This document shows positions 44,631 through 53,420 of a stretch of DNA of 64,000 nt, one piece after another. The stretch is taken from contig OZ244909.1 of NCBI GenBank assembly GCA_965221725.1, forward strand, positions 2,914,001 to 2,978,000. Direction: 5' to 3'. The notes beneath the pieces were generated by a model. That model searched no databases, was not told where the DNA came from, and worked only from the letters and a program-made list of their open reading frames with translations. The DNA is from HK1 sp965221725. Lineage in GTDB: Bacteria > Pseudomonadota > Gammaproteobacteria > HK1. Positions within the stretch are counted from its first letter, which is position 1, and the number at the start of each line of letters is the position of its first letter. Position numbers and translations under genes: made by a program.

Positions 44631-45778
44631 CGGGGTTCGGATTTCGGACGACGCGCTCGCTCCTGGTCGAGCCGGGCGGGGCGTCCCGGATCGGTAGCGA
44701 GGCGGGCGCGCTTCTGGGGCGTTCGGTGCTGGTGGTAACCGATCGCGGAGTCCGCGAGGCGGGTCTCGTGGACGGCGTTCATGCGTCCCTGCGCGAGGCG
44801 GGATTGAAGGTCGCCATCTACGACGGGGTACGGGCGGACCCGCCGGAATCGATCGTCTTCGAGGCAGTGGAGCGCGCCCGGCATGCGGGCGCCGACGGGA
44901 TCCTGGGGATCGGGGGCGGCAGCTCCCTGGATGTCGCGAAGCTCGTGGCGGTGCTCGCACGCTCGGACCAGCCGCTCGGTGCGCTGTACGGCATCGACAA
45001 CGTCACCGGCGGGCGGCTGCCCCTGGTGCTGGTTCCGACCACCGCGGGCACGGGTTCGGAAGTCACCCCGATCTCGATCATCACCACCGGAGTGGGCGAG
45101 AAGAAGGGGGTCGTGTCTCCCGTCCTGCTCCCCGATGCGGCGGTTCTGGATGCGGAACTGACGGTCGGGCTTCCGGTGCACGTCACCGCCGCGACCGGGA
45201 TCGATGCCATGGTCCATGCCATCGAGGCGTATACGAGCGTGCGGCTGAAGAATCCTCTGTCCGATCTGTTCGCCCGGGAGGCCCTGGCCCTGCTGTCCGG
45301 CAACATCCGTACGGTCTGCGCCGACGGATCGGATGTCGCGGCGCGGCAGCGGATGCTGCTCGGATCGACCTACGCCGGCATCGCGTTCGCCAATGCGCCG
45401 GTCGCCGCCGTGCATGCGCTCGCCTACCCCGTCGGGGCGCTGTTCCACGTCCCCCACGGCCTGTCCAATTCCCTGGTCCTCCCGCATGTCCTGAAATTCA
45501 ACGCCGGAGCTGCCGAGCACCTCTACGCGGAGCTGGCGGACATCGTGGTGCCGGAGGCTTGGGGTGGCGGCCGGGACCGGGTCGGCGCCTTCATCGCGTA
45601 CTTCGAATCGCTGCCGGAAGCGCTCGGGCTGCCGACGACCCTGTCCCGGGTGGGGATTGCCGCCGGCGATCTGCCGAAGCTCGCCGCCGACGCGATGCTC
45701 CAGACCCGTCTGCTCGTGAACAACCCGCGCGAAGTCACCCACGACGACGCGCTTGCGATCTACGAAGCGGCCCTGTGA
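44627..45778 (+). CDS. Iron-containing alcohol dehydrogenase
   Basis: A 383-residue group III (Fe-type) NAD(P)-dependent dehydrogenase. The nucleotide site shows GIGGGSSLDVAKL near residue 100. The metal ligands are in ATGIDAMVHAIEAY (Asp, His) and VHALAYPVGALFHVPHGLSN (two His). Related enzymes act on 1,3-propanediol, lactaldehyde, hydroxy acids and maleylacetate. Next to CoA and molybdenum-hydroxylase genes, a maleylacetate-reductase-like or hydroxyacid role is possible but not shown. Confidence 0.9.
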   Translation: MTGFGFRTTRSLLVEPGGASRIGSEAGALLGRSVLVVTDRGVREAGLVDGVHASLREAGLKVAIYDGVRADPPESIVFEAVERARHAGADGILGIGGGSSLDVAKLVAVLARSDQPLGALYGIDNVTGGRLPLVLVPTTAGTGSEVTPISIITTGVGEKKGVVSPVLLPDAAVLDAELTVGLPVHVTAATGIDAMVHAIEAYTSVRLKNPLSDLFAREALALLSGNIRTVCADGSDVAARQRMLLGSTYAGIAFANAPVAAVHALAYPVGALFHVPHGLSNSLVLPHVLKFNAGAAEHLYAELADIVVPEAWGGGRDRVGAFIAYFESLPEALGLPTTLSRVGIAAGDLPKLAADAMLQTRLLVNNPREVTHDDALAIYEAAL

Positions 45779-46323
45779 GCGCCCGTCCCGTCGCCACCAC
45801 CCGGGCCGACTACCGCTGGTTCACCGGGATCCCGACCCGGTGGCATGACAACGACGTCTATCAGCACGTCAACAACGTGATCTACTACGCCTTCTTCGAC
45901 ACCGCGGTGGGACGGTTCCTGGTCGAGTCCGGGGTGCTCGATATCCGCAACAGCCCGATCATTGGCTACGTCGCCGAGACGAAGTGCCAGTTCCTGGGCG
46001 CCGTCGCGTTCCCGGACTGCGTGACCGTGGGCATCAGGGCCGGGCGCATCGGCACCACCAGCGTGCGCTACGAGCTCGGAGTCTTCCGCAACGAGGAGGA
46101 GACGGCCGCGGCCCAGGGGTACTTCGTCCATGTCTACGTCGAGCGTAAAACCGGCCGGCCGACTCCGCTGCCGCCGAAGCTCCGGTCGGCGCTCGGGCTC
46201 CTGCGCGTCGATGCCCGTGCCTCGGGCCGGGAGGAGAGCGCCCCGCCGGACGAGGACGACGCCGAAACCCGCCGCGCCCTCTCCGGCACCCGGAGCCCGG
46301 ACCGCGCGGAGCGCCGGGGATGA
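45775..46323 (+). CDS. 4HBT-type acyl-CoA thioesterase (hotdog fold)
   Basis: A 182-residue hotdog-fold protein with the 4-hydroxybenzoyl-CoA thioesterase pattern TRWHDNDVYQHVNNVIYYAF (about 22-41), where the Asp is the usual catalytic residue. It probably releases a free acid from an acyl-CoA made in the pathway. The GTG start overlaps the dehydrogenase stop. A charged, probably disordered tail of 40 residues follows the fold. The stop overlaps the next start (ATGA). Confidence 0.85.
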   Translation: MSARPVATTRADYRWFTGIPTRWHDNDVYQHVNNVIYYAFFDTAVGRFLVESGVLDIRNSPIIGYVAETKCQFLGAVAFPDCVTVGIRAGRIGTTSVRYELGVFRNEEETAAAQGYFVHVYVERKTGRPTPLPPKLRSALGLLRVDARASGREESAPPDEDDAETRRALSGTRSPDRAERRG

Positions 46324-47198
46324 AGCCGCCTCCGGTCGATTACGCGGTGCCGGCGACGGTGGAAGAGGCCGTCGCCCTCCTGGCCGCACACGACGGTGAC
46401 GCGAAGGTTCTCGCCGGCGGCCAGAGCCTGATCCCGATGCTGAACTTTCGGTTGCTGGAGCCTTCGATCCTCGTCGATATCACCCGCATTCCCGAGCTGA
46501 AGGGCATCCGGGACGATGGAGAGGCCATGACCGCGGGGGCGGCGACCCGGCACGTGGACCTCCAGAACTCCGAACTGGTGCGGACGCGGTTTCCGGTACT
46601 CGGCGCCGCGCTGCCGCATGTCGCCCATCTCGCCATCCGCAATCGGGGGACTCTCGGGGGGAGTCTGTCCCACGCGGATCCGGCGGCCGAGCTGCCGATG
46701 ATGGCGCTGCTCCTGAACGCGGAGCTGCGAATTGCGGGCGCGCACGGCACGAGGCGCGTCGCCGCCGAGGCGTTCTTTCTGGGGCCCCTCGTCGCCGATC
46801 TCGCGGACGACGAGATCGTCGTTTCCGTCCGCTTCCCCTACCCGGCCGAGGGCATCGGCTGGGGGTTCGCGGAGACGGCGCGCCGTCACGGCGATTTCGC
46901 GCTCGCGGCGGCCGCCGCTCTCATCGGCGTCTCCGGCGGGCACGTCGTCACCGAGGCCCGGATTGCGGTCATGGGGGTCGACGAGACGGCGCTGCGGATC
47001 GCCGCTGCGGAACGGCTCCTGATCGGGAGGCGCCTCGACTCCGACGCGCTCGCCGATGCGGTCCGGGCGGTGCGAGAGGCCGTGACGCCGGATGCGGATC
47101 TCCAGGCATCGGCCGAGTACCGGCGCCATCTGGTCGGCGTTCAGGTGGCCAGAGCGCTCACGCAGGCGCGAGAGCGTGCAGGCGGGGGTGCACGATGA
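46320..47198 (+). CDS. Molybdenum hydroxylase, FAD subunit (CoxM-like)
   Basis: A 292-residue FAD-binding subunit of the xanthine dehydrogenase/CO dehydrogenase family. FAD contacts are visible in VLAGGQSLIPMLNFRL (about 31-46) and IRNRGTLGGSLSHADPAAEL. It passes electrons from the iron-sulfur subunit to an acceptor. It is encoded directly before the 2Fe-2S subunit with overlapping start and stop; the large subunit lies further downstream. Confidence 0.92.
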   Translation: MKPPPVDYAVPATVEEAVALLAAHDGDAKVLAGGQSLIPMLNFRLLEPSILVDITRIPELKGIRDDGEAMTAGAATRHVDLQNSELVRTRFPVLGAALPHVAHLAIRNRGTLGGSLSHADPAAELPMMALLLNAELRIAGAHGTRRVAAEAFFLGPLVADLADDEIVVSVRFPYPAEGIGWGFAETARRHGDFALAAAAALIGVSGGHVVTEARIAVMGVDETALRIAAAERLLIGRRLDSDALADAVRAVREAVTPDADLQASAEYRRHLVGVQVARALTQARERAGGGAR

Positions 47199-47680
47199 TC
47201 GCGCCGAAGACGATATCCGTCGCCGTCAACGGCGCCGTCCAGGTCCGCGCGGTCGAGCCGCGGTTGCTGCTTTCGGACTTTCTGCGCGAGGTGCTCGATC
47301 TGACCGGCACGCACGTCGGCTGCGAGCACGGGAGCTGCGGGGCGTGCACGATCCTCCTCGATGGCGACAGCGTACGCTCCTGCCTCACCCTGGCGGTGCA
47401 GGCGGACGGGGCCGAGATCGTCACCGTCGAGGGGCTGGGCGGCGCCGACCGCCTCAACCTCCTGCAACGCAAGTTCCGCGAACACCACGCGCTGCAATGC
47501 GGGTTCTGCACCCCGGGCATGCTGATCTCCGCCACCGATCTGCTGCGCAAGCACCCCGGCCTCTCGGAAGCGCAGGTGCGCGACGGGCTGTCCGGGAACC
47601 TCTGCCGCTGTACCGGCTACGAGCACATCGTGCGCGCGGTGATGGCCGCGGCCGAGGAACGCGAGGAGGCCGCCCCATGA
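47195..47680 (+). CDS. Molybdenum hydroxylase, 2Fe-2S subunit (CoxS-like)
   Basis: A 161-residue iron-sulfur subunit. The plant-type cluster ligands are in GCEHGSCGACTILLDG, with a fourth Cys in VRSC. The second cluster is bound by LQCGFCTPGMLIS and GNLCRCTGYEHIVRAV. Length is normal. It overlaps the FAD subunit gene upstream and the MBL-fold gene downstream by 4 nt each. Confidence 0.95.
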   Translation: MIAPKTISVAVNGAVQVRAVEPRLLLSDFLREVLDLTGTHVGCEHGSCGACTILLDGDSVRSCLTLAVQADGAEIVTVEGLGGADRLNLLQRKFREHHALQCGFCTPGMLISATDLLRKHPGLSEAQVRDGLSGNLCRCTGYEHIVRAVMAAAEEREEAAP

Positions 47681-48438
47681 GAATGCACGTCCTCTCGGGC
47701 GGCCGATTGCGCATGAAGAGACACATCTACCGCGCCGGCGCGGACCGGGATGCGTACATCGAGCTGCCGGTCTCGTGCTTCCTGTTCCGGCATCCGCAGG
47801 GAAACGTGCTGTTCGACACCGGCTGCCATCCCTCGGTGGTCGAGGATGCCGCCGGCCGATGGGGAGGGCTCGCCAGGTTCATGACCCCGGTCCACGGGCA
47901 GGACGAGAACGTCGTCGACGCGCTGGGCCGGCTGGGGTTCGAACCCGGTGACATCGAGGTGGTGGTGAATTCCCACCTTCACTGCGATCACTGCGGCGGC
48001 AACGCCTTCTTCGAGAACGCGACCTTCATCGCGCATGCGCACGAGCTGGCCACCGCGCGCGATCCCGCCATGGAGGGCAAGGGCTACTTCCGGCAGGACT
48101 GGGACGGGGCCGCCGGCTTCGATGCGGTGGACGGCGAACGCGACCTCTTCGGCGACGGTCGCCTCGTGCTCGTGCCGCTTCCCGGACATTCGCCCGGACT
48201 GATCGGCGGGCTGGCCGCCCTCGACCGGGACGGCGCGTTCCTGCTGGTCTCCGACGCGGTGGCGCTGCGCGAGAACCTCGACCGGGGATTCGTGCCCGGA
48301 AACACGTGGTCGCCGGACCTGCTGCTGAAGTCCTACGACGAGATCCGGGCGATCGAGAAATCCGGGGCATCGGTGCTCTGCGGGCACGACCCCGAGCAAT
48401 GGCAGGCGCTCGCAAGGCGCGGAGCCGTCCATGAATAG
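47677..48438 (+). CDS. Metallo-beta-lactamase-fold hydrolase, lactonase-like
   Basis: A 253-residue MBL-fold enzyme. The zinc motif is VVNSHLHCDHCGGN (HxHxDH) at about residues 98-111, with a later GHSPG and the Asp in LLVSDAV. The N-terminal ELPVSCFLFRHPQGNVLFDT matches the AHL-lactonase (AiiA/AttM) branch. Its insertion between the small and large subunits of a molybdenum hydroxylase suggests that it opens a ring or lactone produced in the pathway rather than degrading quorum signals. Confidence 0.85.
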   Translation: MRMHVLSGGRLRMKRHIYRAGADRDAYIELPVSCFLFRHPQGNVLFDTGCHPSVVEDAAGRWGGLARFMTPVHGQDENVVDALGRLGFEPGDIEVVVNSHLHCDHCGGNAFFENATFIAHAHELATARDPAMEGKGYFRQDWDGAAGFDAVDGERDLFGDGRLVLVPLPGHSPGLIGGLAALDRDGAFLLVSDAVALRENLDRGFVPGNTWSPDLLLKSYDEIRAIEKSGASVLCGHDPEQWQALARRGAVHE

Positions 48439-48658
48439 TCGAAGCCCCGTGAACGCCCGCGGCGCCGGATGCCGTCGCGTCCCGGCCGGGGGCGGCGCCG
48501 GTGACGGGGGCCCGCAGGTCTCCGCCAGGGTCGAGCTTCAGCGATTGAAGGATGACAAGGGACAGGGGCAATCGCCGAAATTCACGTATCACGCGCCACA
48601 GGGCACGTTGAAACGGATCTTCGCGAAGCCGAACGGGAGCCCTCGCCATGCCGACTGA
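48431..48658 (+). CDS. Possible small protein between MBL and large-subunit genes
   Basis: A 75-residue frame starting 8 nt inside the MBL gene and ending 11 nt inside the large-subunit gene, a spacing that would suit coupled translation. The sequence is basic and shows no recognised family (for example VELQRLKDDKGQGQSPKF). It could equally be non-coding spacer. Confidence 0.25.
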   Translation: MNSRSPVNARGAGCRRVPAGGGAGDGGPQVSARVELQRLKDDKGQGQSPKFTYHAPQGTLKRIFAKPNGSPRHAD

Positions 48659-51029
48659 GGCCGGTTCCGGGCTCGTCGGGGCGCGCGTGCCGCGGCGTGA
48701 AGACCCGAGGCTGCTCTCCGGGAGCGGCCGCTATGTCGACGATCTGAAGGTGTACGGACTTCTGCACGTCGCTTTCCTGCGAAGCGACCACGCCCACGCC
48801 CGGATCCTCGGCGTGGAGGCGGATTCGGCGCGGCGGATGCCCGGGGTGGTCGGCGTGTTCTCGGCCGCGGATCTGGAGCCCGTGGCGCGGCCGATCGAGG
48901 CCCGATCCAGGATGAAGGGTTCCCATGCGACCCCGATCCTCGCGCTGGCGCGGGACACTGTTCGGTATGTGGGGGAGGCCGTGGTCGCGGTGGTGGCCGA
49001 GAGCCGGTATCTCGCCGAGGACGCGCTCCGGGGGGTCGAGATCGAATACGACCCGCTTGACGCCCTGGTCGATGCGGAAGCGGCGGCGGAGGCCGAGACG
49101 CATCTCCACCCCGCCGCCGGGACCAATGTGCTCGCGATACGGGAGTTCAGCCGTGGCGATGTCGACGCCGCGATGGGTGGCGCCGCGGTCCGGGTGGGGG
49201 GCCGGTTCAGGTTCCGGCGCAAGGCCGCCATCGCGCTGGAGAACCGCACCTGTCTGGCCGAGTACGATCGAGGTGGGCGCTCACTCACCCTGCATTCCAG
49301 TACCCAGATCCCGGGGATCGTCAAGGACGCGCTGGTCGAGGTCCTCGGCCTGTACGACCAGCGGGTGCGGGTCGTGGCCCCGGACGTCGGGGGCGGGTTC
49401 GGGGGGAAGGGCTCCCTCTACGGCGAGGAGATCGCGGTCTGTGCGCTCTCCCTGATGCTCGACCGGCCCGTCAAGTGGACGAGTGACCGCATGGAGGATC
49501 TGACCTCGACCAGCCAGGCGTTCGACGAGATCGTCGACGCGGAACTCGGCGTCGACGGCGACGGCCGCCTGCTGGCGCTTTCCGCGGAAGTTGTCGGCGA
49601 TGTCGGCGCCGGTTCGATCTACCCGTGGACGGCGGCGCTGGAGCCGGTGCAGGTCGCGAGCTTCATGCCGGGCCCCTATCGCCTGCCGGTCTATCGCGGC
49701 TCGGTCCGGGCGGTGGCGACGAACAAGCCGCCGACGGGGCCTTACCGGGGTGTCGGCCGGCCCGCGTCGACATTCGTCATGGAACGCCTGATCGACATGG
49801 CCGCGCGCCGGTTGTCCGTCGATCCGGTGGAGCTTCGGTTGAGGAACTTCGTCGCCAGGGAGGAATTCCCCTACCGGACCGGCTCCGGCATCGTCTGGGA
49901 CGAATCCGGCTTTGCGGAGTGCCTCGAAAGTGCCGCCGCCCGTATCGGCTACGCGGACTTTCGCGAACGACAGGCCGCGGCGCGCCGCCGGGGCCGGTGG
50001 CCGGGCATCGGCATTGCCTCCTACGCCGAGCTGACCGGGATCGGATCGAGGATCTCCGCAGCGCCGGGCATGCCCATCAACACCGGCACCGAGACCGCGA
50101 CCGTGCGGGTCGAATCTTCCGGCCGGGTGAGCGCGATCTTCGGGGTCGCGTCCCACGGTCAGGGGCTCGAGACGACGCTGGCGCAAATCGTGGCCGACGA
50201 CCTCGGGGTCGGGATCGAGGACATCGACGTCATCCAGGGCGACAGCGCCGCGGTCCCCCACAGCACCGGCACCTACGCGAGCCGCAGCGCGGTGATCGCG
50301 GGTGGCGCCGCCCGGCTGAGCGCCACCGCCTTGCGGGAGCAGGTCGTCGAGGTGGCCGCGCATCTTCTGGAGGCCGCACCGGAGGATGTCGAGGTACGCG
50401 ACAGCGTGGTTCATGTCATCGGCACGGACCGCCGCATGACGCTGCGGGAGGTGGCCCGCGCCTTCTACTCGGAGCTGGACCGCATCCCGAAGGAGGTGCG
50501 GGAGAATGTCGAGCTTTCGGTCTCGAAGCTCTACGATCCGTTCTTCGGCACGACAGCCTCGGCGAGCCACATCGCGATCGTCGACATCGACCCCGAGACC
50601 TGCACCGTGAAGATCGAGCGTTTCGTCGTCGCCGAGGACTGCGGGCGCATGATCAACCCGCTCGTGGTCGATGGCCAGGTCCACGGCGGGGTGGCGCAGG
50701 GCATCGGCGCGGCCCTCTACGAGGAGGTGGTGCACGACGAGAGCGGGCAGATTCTCACCGCCAGCCTCGTGGACTATGCGGTTCCGTCCGCGGCCGAGAT
50801 TCCGCCGCTGGAGGTCATTCATCTGGAGGCGGAATCTCCGTCCACGCTGGGCGGATTCCGCGGCATGGGCGAGGGCGGCACGATCGGCGCCCCCGCCGCC
50901 GTCGCGAACGCGATTGCCGACGCCCTGGCGCCTCTCGGGATCGAGATCTTCGAGTTGCCCGCCACCCCCGAGCGCCTGTTCCGGATGATCGAGCGCGCGG
51001 GGAACTATCGAAGGGGAGTGCAGGCATGA
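48648..51029 (+). CDS. Molybdenum hydroxylase, large Mo-binding subunit (CoxL/XdhB-like)
   Basis: A 793-residue catalytic subunit that hydroxylates a carbon centre with water at a molybdopterin site. Motifs include VGARVPRREDPRLLSGSGRY at the N-terminus, the cofactor loop DVGGGFGGKGSLYGEE, the active-site loop TGPYRGVGRPAS and the catalytic glutamate in GMGEGGTIGAPAAVANA. The loop lacks the Cys-Ser-Phe-Arg of true CO dehydrogenase, so it is a form II / aldehyde-oxidase-like enzyme. Substrates in this class include purines, N-heterocycles and aromatic acyl-CoAs. Confidence 0.93.
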   Translation: MPTEAGSGLVGARVPRREDPRLLSGSGRYVDDLKVYGLLHVAFLRSDHAHARILGVEADSARRMPGVVGVFSAADLEPVARPIEARSRMKGSHATPILALARDTVRYVGEAVVAVVAESRYLAEDALRGVEIEYDPLDALVDAEAAAEAETHLHPAAGTNVLAIREFSRGDVDAAMGGAAVRVGGRFRFRRKAAIALENRTCLAEYDRGGRSLTLHSSTQIPGIVKDALVEVLGLYDQRVRVVAPDVGGGFGGKGSLYGEEIAVCALSLMLDRPVKWTSDRMEDLTSTSQAFDEIVDAELGVDGDGRLLALSAEVVGDVGAGSIYPWTAALEPVQVASFMPGPYRLPVYRGSVRAVATNKPPTGPYRGVGRPASTFVMERLIDMAARRLSVDPVELRLRNFVAREEFPYRTGSGIVWDESGFAECLESAAARIGYADFRERQAAARRRGRWPGIGIASYAELTGIGSRISAAPGMPINTGTETATVRVESSGRVSAIFGVASHGQGLETTLAQIVADDLGVGIEDIDVIQGDSAAVPHSTGTYASRSAVIAGGAARLSATALREQVVEVAAHLLEAAPEDVEVRDSVVHVIGTDRRMTLREVARAFYSELDRIPKEVRENVELSVSKLYDPFFGTTASASHIAIVDIDPETCTVKIERFVVAEDCGRMINPLVVDGQVHGGVAQGIGAALYEEVVHDESGQILTASLVDYAVPSAAEIPPLEVIHLEAESPSTLGGFRGMGEGGTIGAPAAVANAIADALAPLGIEIFELPATPERLFRMIERAGNYRRGVQA

Positions 51030-51784
51030 CGAACGACTTGTCCGGAAAGGTGGCTGTGGTCACCGGCGGGGCCCGGGATGTCGGCCGGGAGATTGCGCGC
51101 ACGCTGGCCGCGCGGGGCGCGACGGTGGCCATCAATTACCGCGGTTCGGAGACGGACGCCCGCGCGGCGACGCAGGCGATCGAGGCGGCCGGCGGAACCG
51201 CGTCGACTTTCCGGGCGGACGTCACCGACTTCGACTCCGTGACCGCCATGACCGACCGGATCGTCGAGGCGTTCGGACGGCTGGACATTCTGGTCAACAA
51301 CGCGGGGCTGGTGCTTCCCCGCCCGTTCCTCGATTCCGGACCCGACGAGTGGAAGCGGCAGATCGATGTCGGCCTGTACGGCGTCATCCACTGCTGCCGC
51401 GCCATGGCGCCGGAGATGACGAAGAACGGCGGCGGGCGGATCATCACCCTCGGCGGGGATTCGGCGCGGGTCGGCGAATCCCGCCTCGCCGTGACCGCGG
51501 CGTCGCGCGGGGGGGCGATCTCGCTCACCAAATCTCTCGCCCGGGAATTCGGCAAGCTGAACATCACGGTCAACCATGTCTCGCTGGGGTTGATCGAGAC
51601 CGCACACAGCGACCGGGCATGGCTCGAGAAATACCGCGACCGGATTGTTCGACAATACCCCCTCGGCCGGATCGGGACCCCGGAGGATGTCGCGCCGGCG
51701 GTGGCATTTCTCGCCTCTCCGGGCGCGGGGTGGATCACCGGGCAGGTGCTCAGCGTGAACGGTGGTTTCTGCATGGTGGATTAG
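51026..51784 (+). CDS. Short-chain dehydrogenase/reductase homologue lacking the Tyr-Lys catalytic pair
   Basis: A 252-residue classical SDR fold. The cofactor site VVTGGARDVGREIA, the NNAG motif in DILVNNAGLVLPRP and the C-terminal ITGQVLSVNGGF are normal. Where the active site YxxxK is expected, the sequence reads LAVTAASRGGAISLTKS, so Tyr is Thr and Lys is Arg. It may be a non-redox family member (isomerase, dehydratase or hydrolase-like) or use a different mechanism. It overlaps the large-subunit stop by 4 nt and precedes the acyl-CoA ligase. Confidence 0.85.
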   Translation: MTNDLSGKVAVVTGGARDVGREIARTLAARGATVAINYRGSETDARAATQAIEAAGGTASTFRADVTDFDSVTAMTDRIVEAFGRLDILVNNAGLVLPRPFLDSGPDEWKRQIDVGLYGVIHCCRAMAPEMTKNGGGRIITLGGDSARVGESRLAVTAASRGGAISLTKSLAREFGKLNITVNHVSLGLIETAHSDRAWLEKYRDRIVRQYPLGRIGTPEDVAPAVAFLASPGAGWITGQVLSVNGGFCMVD

Positions 51785-51850
51785 GGCGGGGCTGTCAGTG
51801 CGCTCTCCGCGCTGGCACCTCGGTCCGAGCCCTGTCGTGGGAGGCGATTG

Positions 51851-53407
51851 ATGATACGCACCGAGCTGATTGCCCCGGTTCCCGTGCTGCTGAAGCGGCA
51901 TGCTCTCGCGCGCGGCGACAAGGTCGCGTTCGAGGACGAGGAGACCTCCGTCACCTACGCGGACCTCGAGGCGTCGACCGCACGACTCGGGGGGCATCTG
52001 GTCGACATGGGCATCGAGGTCGGGGACCGCGTTGCGCTATTCGTCCCGAATTCGGTGGCCTGGGTGCAGGCCTGCCTGGCCATCGTGAGAACCGGCGCGG
52101 TCTGCGTCCCGATCAGCCATGATGCGAGCGAGGCGGAAGTTCTCTACCGACTGCAGGACGCGCAATGCCGGTGCATCTTCACGACCGCTGACAAGTACCC
52201 GCTGGTGGCAGCCCGGCGCGATCACCTCCCCGATCTCGTCCGGATCGTGGTGGCCGGCGCGGCGCCTCATCGCGCGGAGGTGATCCGCTACGAACAACTG
52301 CTCGAATCGGCTCCCCGCAGCGTCAGCCGGGATACCGAAGACATCGACTGCGCGTCGTACATCGTCTACACCTCCGGCACCACCGGCGAGGCGAAGGGGG
52401 TGTTGCTGAGCACGCGCAGCAACCTGTGGGTGGTCGCCGCGGGCTGGGCCCCGATCGCCGGGCTGAACGAGAACGACGTCGTGCTCTCGCCCCTCCCGCT
52501 GTTTCATTCCTATGCGCTCAATCTTTCGGTGCTGGCCATTGTGGCCGTGGGGGCGACCGAATACATCCTGAACCGGTTTTCCACCGAACGGGCGCTGTCG
52601 TTGCTGAAGGAAGGGCGATTCACGGTGCTGCCCGGGGTCCCGACGATGTTCCACTACCTGCTGGAAGGGGCGCAGGGGGACGCGGACATCGGGAAAGCGG
52701 CGCTTCGGCTTTGCGTGTCGGCGGGCGCGATCATGCCGGCGACCCTGAACCGGAGCTTCGAGAAGTGCTTCGGCGCTCCTCTGCTCGACGGATATGGGAT
52801 CACCGAGACCTCGACCATGGTCACCCTCAACTGGCCGGTCGGCCACCGGGTGATGGGGTCGTGCGGTCTGCCGCTCCCCGGGCTTCAGGTCCGGATCGTC
52901 GATCCGTCCTCCGGCCGGGATGCCGAGCCCGGAGCGGAGGGCGAGCTGATCGTGAGAGGGCCGAACCTGATGCTGGGATACCATCGCAAGGAAGCGGAAA
53001 CCGGCGCCGCGATCAGGGATGGTTGGTACCACACCGGCGATCTCGCGAAGGCGGACCCGAACGGATTCCTGACCATCACCGGACGACTGAAGGAGTTGAT
53101 CATCCGCGGCGGCCAGAACATCGCCCCGGCCGAGATCGAGGAAACGGTGAATCGGCACGAGGCGGTTCTCGACTGCGCGGTGGTGGGCAGGGGTCATCCC
53201 CACCTCGGCGAGGAACCGGTCGTTTTCGTCGTGGCGCGGGAAGGCGCCGAGAAGGATGCGGAAGCGCTCATGGCGTTTTGCCGCGAGCACCTGTCCGCCT
53301 ACAAGGTGCCGGCGGAAGTCCACTGGACCGACGCCATTCCGCGAACCGGGTCCGGAAAGATCATCCGCTTCAAGCTTGCGGAACGCCTCGACCGCGGCTC
53401 GGATTAG
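51851..53407 (+). CDS. AMP-forming acyl-CoA ligase
   Basis: A 518-residue ANL-superfamily enzyme that activates a carboxylic acid through an acyl-adenylate to the CoA thioester. Motifs are the P-loop YIVYTSGTTGEAKGV (about 168-182), GYGITETSTMVTLN, the hinge WYHTGDLAKADPNGFLTITG, GRLKELIIRGGQNIAPAEIE, and the C-terminal catalytic lysine in PRTGSGKIIRFKL. The acyl group is unknown; the pathway context suggests a cyclic or aromatic acid. It is the last gene of the plus-strand operon and converges with the HxlR gene 13 nt away. Confidence 0.92.
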   Translation: MIRTELIAPVPVLLKRHALARGDKVAFEDEETSVTYADLEASTARLGGHLVDMGIEVGDRVALFVPNSVAWVQACLAIVRTGAVCVPISHDASEAEVLYRLQDAQCRCIFTTADKYPLVAARRDHLPDLVRIVVAGAAPHRAEVIRYEQLLESAPRSVSRDTEDIDCASYIVYTSGTTGEAKGVLLSTRSNLWVVAAGWAPIAGLNENDVVLSPLPLFHSYALNLSVLAIVAVGATEYILNRFSTERALSLLKEGRFTVLPGVPTMFHYLLEGAQGDADIGKAALRLCVSAGAIMPATLNRSFEKCFGAPLLDGYGITETSTMVTLNWPVGHRVMGSCGLPLPGLQVRIVDPSSGRDAEPGAEGELIVRGPNLMLGYHRKEAETGAAIRDGWYHTGDLAKADPNGFLTITGRLKELIIRGGQNIAPAEIEETVNRHEAVLDCAVVGRGHPHLGEEPVVFVVAREGAEKDAEALMAFCREHLSAYKVPAEVHWTDAIPRTGSGKIIRFKLAERLDRGSD

Positions 53408-53420
53408 CGAGGAACGCAGG

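Noticed and set aside
47677..48438. Quorum-quenching AHL lactonase
   Set aside because: The sequence resembles that branch, but the gene is embedded between subunits of a molybdenum hydroxylase, so a pathway hydrolase is more likely.
46320..51029. True carbon monoxide dehydrogenase (coxMSL)
   Set aside because: The large subunit lacks the Cys-Ser-Phe-Arg active-site loop of form I CODH and the accessory cox genes are absent.
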